From the NCBI RefSeq assembly GCF_901709675.1, contig NC_051087.1, forward strand, positions 11,436,384 through 11,500,383: a stretch of DNA of 64,000 bases. The letters run 5' to 3'. This document shows, one piece after another, positions 60,901 through 64,000 of the stretch. Position 1 is the stretch's first letter. Every line of letters begins with the position of its first letter. The translations under genes were made by a program, and so were the position numbers. Below the pieces are notes generated by a model. The model ran no database searches. It worked only from the letters and a program-made list of their open reading frames with translations, and was not told where the DNA came from. The stretch comes from Syngnathus acus (lineage: Eukaryota; Chordata; Actinopteri; Syngnathiformes; Syngnathidae).

Positions 60901-62109
60901 AAAGATATGTTTATATTTAAATGCATATAAATAAAAAAAATTCACATGTTAATTTTGTTATATTTTTAATGCAATTTTATTTATTTCCAAACCTAAATGT
61001 TTTACTGTCTTTATTCGATTATTGTTCACTCAGAATTGCACTTAAACATGCATTGATTTGACTTGATAAAGATGCAAAGTTCTTTTTTTTTCTTTTTAAC
61101 TTTTAAACATAATACAAAATTTAGCTATAACAGCATATAAAACTTTTTCTGGTAAATGAAATCAGTTGAAAATGCTCAAATGACTAACACTAATTACTGT
61201 ATACTGTTCCAAGCAATTTGGATGGGACATAGTCAAATTGGTTACAATACATTTTGGTTCACTTTGTTGGACAGTGTCCTGACAGATTCAGTAGATTGAG
61301 ATGCAGTGGGGAAAAGTAAGTTGTTTCAGTTTCAATTGGCAGGAAGTCCTGATTTTTCTTTTTTACACTTTCTTTGTGATCATAATTGTCCAACCTCCCA
61401 TGGAACTGTAAAATGCTTTCAGAAGTCAAGAGGATGTGAACAAATAGAAATACTAGCCCTTAGTGCAAATTACAAGCACAAGTTACTCTTTCACCTCAGT
61501 GAAACAAAGCAAAAGCTTGAAATCCAGTGATGGACATCCCCATCTCAGACAGACAACCATTTTGCGAACAGAAGATGAGAAATTTTCTTGATCCACACCA
61601 CCTATGCAGCTAATTTGGTGTCCAATTCTGCCGCTGACGTCACTCTAAGACATTGGGGGATAGTGATAAAAAAGTAGCATTCCGGGGGCAATTAGTTACT
61701 TTCATCTTGCTTTACAATGGATAGATTTCATTGAGAATAAACACCAGTTTATTTTTTTTTACCAAAAAATACATAAAGAAATATGACGCTAAAGGTACTT
61801 TGTTTTCATGTAAAAATTTTATGACTTTGACATTCAGTCAGTCTTGTGGGCACATTGAATGCATATTCTGCTTTTCTACAGATAATTGGATTTGATTATA
61901 AGTAATCTCAAGACTATGGACTCTGTTCAACCCAAACAATTGAAAACAGTCATTTCAAAACATGGAATTCTATCACCGTATAAGCACTCATTAAAAAATA
62001 ATGTACTTTCATATCTGCTAATACACAAATACAAAATACTTAATCAGTCTTTATTGTTACAGATTAACAATTTTGTTAACTTCTGACTTCGATCCATTAT
62101 CAGAACCAT
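60901..62109. other. no gene recognised
   Basis: AT-rich DNA with T-runs near 61084 and 61752. Nothing else. Confidence 0.5.
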
Positions 62110-62315
62110 ATTAACCTTACAAGGGTCACGGAGTGTTGGAGCCTATCCCAGCTGATTTCAGGCTGTAGGCAGGGGACACCGTAAAGTGGTTGCCAGCCAA
62201 TCGCAGAGCACATATAGACAATCAACCATTCACACTCAGAATCCCACAAGGACAATGGTCAATTCACCTACCAAGCTGGGAGAATGTGGGGGGAAAATAG
62301 GCACAGGGAGAAACA
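62110..62315 (-). mobile_element. SINE-like repeat, minus strand
   Basis: TTGGAGCCTATCCCAGCTGA, GGCTGTAGGCAGGGGACACC, GGTTGCCAGCCAATCGCAG and AATGTGGGGGGAAAATAGGC. The head is missing. Confidence 0.82.
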
Positions 62316-62869
62316 TTTTGTTAACTCGACAAAGGAAATACTGTCAGTTTACCTGAAATGAGTATATTGTCCTTATCACAATTGATTGCTATATCTCAGG
62401 GTTTTGTATTGATATGCAGATATCAGGTGTCAATACACAAGTTCAACATTTAAAATGTTTTCAGTGTTCTTCACCTTGTTTTGTAAACACTTTGTAAACA
62501 TATCGAACAATCTTACTCATGGATGATCGGTATCCGAATGGGATGCATAAAACCTCAATATGAAAAAAACCTAAAATACTCATTGTATCCTTGTGCAAAT
62601 ATTTTTCTTGCATACAGGATGCTCGCCACCACACAAATGGATTCTCAGTTTTATACCTCCTTTTCCACTATGCACATCCCGAACATTTGGTGAGACAAAT
62701 CACAGAGGGACATGCAACCATTACTTTTAACAGTCATAGAGCAACCTATCCATCTAAGTCTTGACACATACTAGCAGTGTAAAAATAATGCTGCAGCACT
62801 TAAAAAGGCACCAGGGAAATTGAGACATGGTAGCCAAAAGCACTTTTGTTTATATCTAATGGGATGCCA
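62316..62869. other. no gene recognised
   Basis: Ordinary AT-rich spacer. Confidence 0.5.
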
Positions 62870-62987
62870 CATAGTGCAATTGGCTGGTGACCGGTTCAGA
62901 ATATTCCCCCCAAAATTCAGCTGGGATAGTCTCCACTTCCCCTATGACCCGAATGGGAACAAGTGGTATAGAAAATGGATGGCTGGA
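62870..62987 (+). mobile_element. SINE-like repeat end, plus strand
   Basis: GCAATTGGCTGGTGACCGG, TTCAGCTGGGATAGTCTCC and GTGGTATAGAAAATGGATGG form the end of the repeat in plus orientation. The two small frames on opposite strands here are artefacts. Confidence 0.75.
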
Positions 62988-63300
62988 ATGCACACATACC
63001 AGATAAGAGAATCTGCACATGTATTTATTCAGCCCATTATAATCCCTCAAGAGGAAATTTAACTGACTCGGCTGTATATTTTTGTTGCACACCACACAGA
63101 GAACCAGCTCACACACATGCAGGTATGCGGGGAGGCATGTCAGATCGAAAGGGGACAGCAAACAATGCTGCATAACTTCAGCAGAAGACTTACCATCGGG
63201 CAAAGATTAATTAATTAATGATTGAACAAACGTCATTTTGGAGATATCCTGAAAAGTGATTATTTTGGAGGCACAATGTTTTGTCCTGATGCCATTGATA
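62988..63300. other. no gene recognised
   Basis: Ordinary spacer. Nothing noted. Confidence 0.5.
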
Positions 63301-63612
63301 TTAACAAGCATTTGCTGGAATTACGCCATGCCAAATGCTCCATTGCAGATCACCTGTTTGTTTTTCATAGGCAGTTTGTAGACAGTCCTCCACTTGAAGG
63401 TCTCTTATCTTTGATAAAAGTAGTATTACTCACAGTGACTCAGCAAAAAGTCCGTTGCTATTAACAAGCATTTACTGGTATTGCTCTATGCTCTATGGCA
63501 GATCACCAGTTTGTTTTTCACAGGCAGTTTGTAGAAAGTCCTCCACTTGAGGGTCTCTTATCTTTGATAAAAGTACTATTATTCACAATGACTCATCAAA
63601 AACTCTGTGGTT
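63301..63612. repeat. 160-bp tandem duplication
   Basis: TTAACAAGCATTTGCTGGAA at 63301 recurs at 63461 as TTAACAAGCATTTACTGGTA. The copies stay aligned through GGCAGTTTGTAGA.AGTCC, CTCTTATCTTTGATAAAAGT and CA.TGACTCA.CAAAAA. Roughly 85-90% identity by eye. A dyad CTTTTATCAAAGATAAGAG-like segment is within each unit. Confidence 0.92.
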
Positions 63613-63794
63613 TATAGTATGTGACTCATTGCTCTCTCTTCACCTCCACATTTGAAACATTATAAGAAGTGTTTCCCCATCCTAAAAATTTGGCCAAGTC
63701 TATCAATGACTGATAAAGAAAACCATTGCTCATGCATTTTATATATCACCTCATCTTGAAAATGACCTGATGTGTTGCTTTCTTGTCTTTCCAT

Positions 63795-64000
63795 ATTCAG
63801 TAAAAGCCTGCAGATATGCAGCAAAATGCTATAGCAAGACTATTGCTTGGAGTTTGCTTATATTACCCCTATTCTGGCTAATCTACACTGGTTCTACTTG
63901 AGATTGAGAGTGATTTTCAAGTTTTGCTACTTATTACATGGCATATAGTAGCACCTTCTTACTTAGCTACTTCAGTGGGACTTAATGTTCTCTCCCTGGC
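63795..64000 (+). mobile_element. LINE RT C-terminal fragment, runs off the right edge
   Basis: The translation (mixed frames) contains QQNAIARLLLGV, then FQVLLLIT and APSYLAT, matching the L2/jockey-type pattern LQNAAARLLTG...RIxFKVLLLTYKALNGxAPSYLxDL. A stop and small indels interrupt it. Truncated by the window. Confidence 0.65.

Overview
This is vertebrate nuclear DNA, almost certainly from a percomorph teleost fish. It is AT-rich, dense in simple repeats, and full of interspersed repeats typical of fish: tRNA-headed SINE-like elements with (CCAT)n tails, LINE reverse-transcriptase remnants, Tc1-like relics, a hAT MITE with an 8-bp target duplication, and a young palindromic element family with CCGTAATTTTCGG termini. 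There is no operon structure and no continuous gene. Almost every open frame longer than 60 codons looks like chance, a simple repeat or a transposon fragment. I read the window as long-intron or intergenic sequence. The species cannot be fixed from sequence alone.

Layout. 1-5.4 kb: (CA)n, a 179-bp (GATA)n, a possible last exon near 1.0 kb, then unannotated DNA. 5.4-6.7 kb: a 1.3-kb transposon copy with a GC-rich 118-bp tandem repeat and a transposase-tail fragment. 7-14 kb: SINE-like copies, (TA)n, a 173-bp MITE and a LINE tail. 14.5-14.97 kb, minus strand: a compact candidate gene for a small secreted cysteine-containing protein. 16.2-19.4 kb: a second long transposon copy and two LINE remnants. 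22-28 kb: SINE fragments, two CTCF-like motifs and the hAT MITE. 31.9-34.7 kb: a Tc1-like fragment and a cluster of the palindromic family. 37.56-37.70 kb: a textbook recursive-splice-site arrangement. 41.18-41.28 kb: a possible 101-nt coding exon on the same strand. 41.6-42.3 kb: a third long transposon copy. 47.7-50.3 kb: LINE fragment, full SINE-like copy and a decayed Tc1 transposon. 53-64 kb: more SINE fragments, microsatellites, a third near-identical MITE, a 160-bp tandem duplication and a LINE fragment running off the right edge.

How it fits together. The best-supported unit is one transposon family in at least eight copies. The short copies are internal-deletion derivatives. Three long copies keep the last codons of what looks like a transposase, with a conserved acidic tail (LFxSDTxxEEDFxGF). 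The recursive splice site and candidate exon suggest that a plus-strand gene with long introns may cross the middle of the window. The minus-strand gene near 14.7 kb would be independent. Those gene-level statements are inference; the repeat statements rest on direct sequence comparison within the window and remembered fish consensus sequences.
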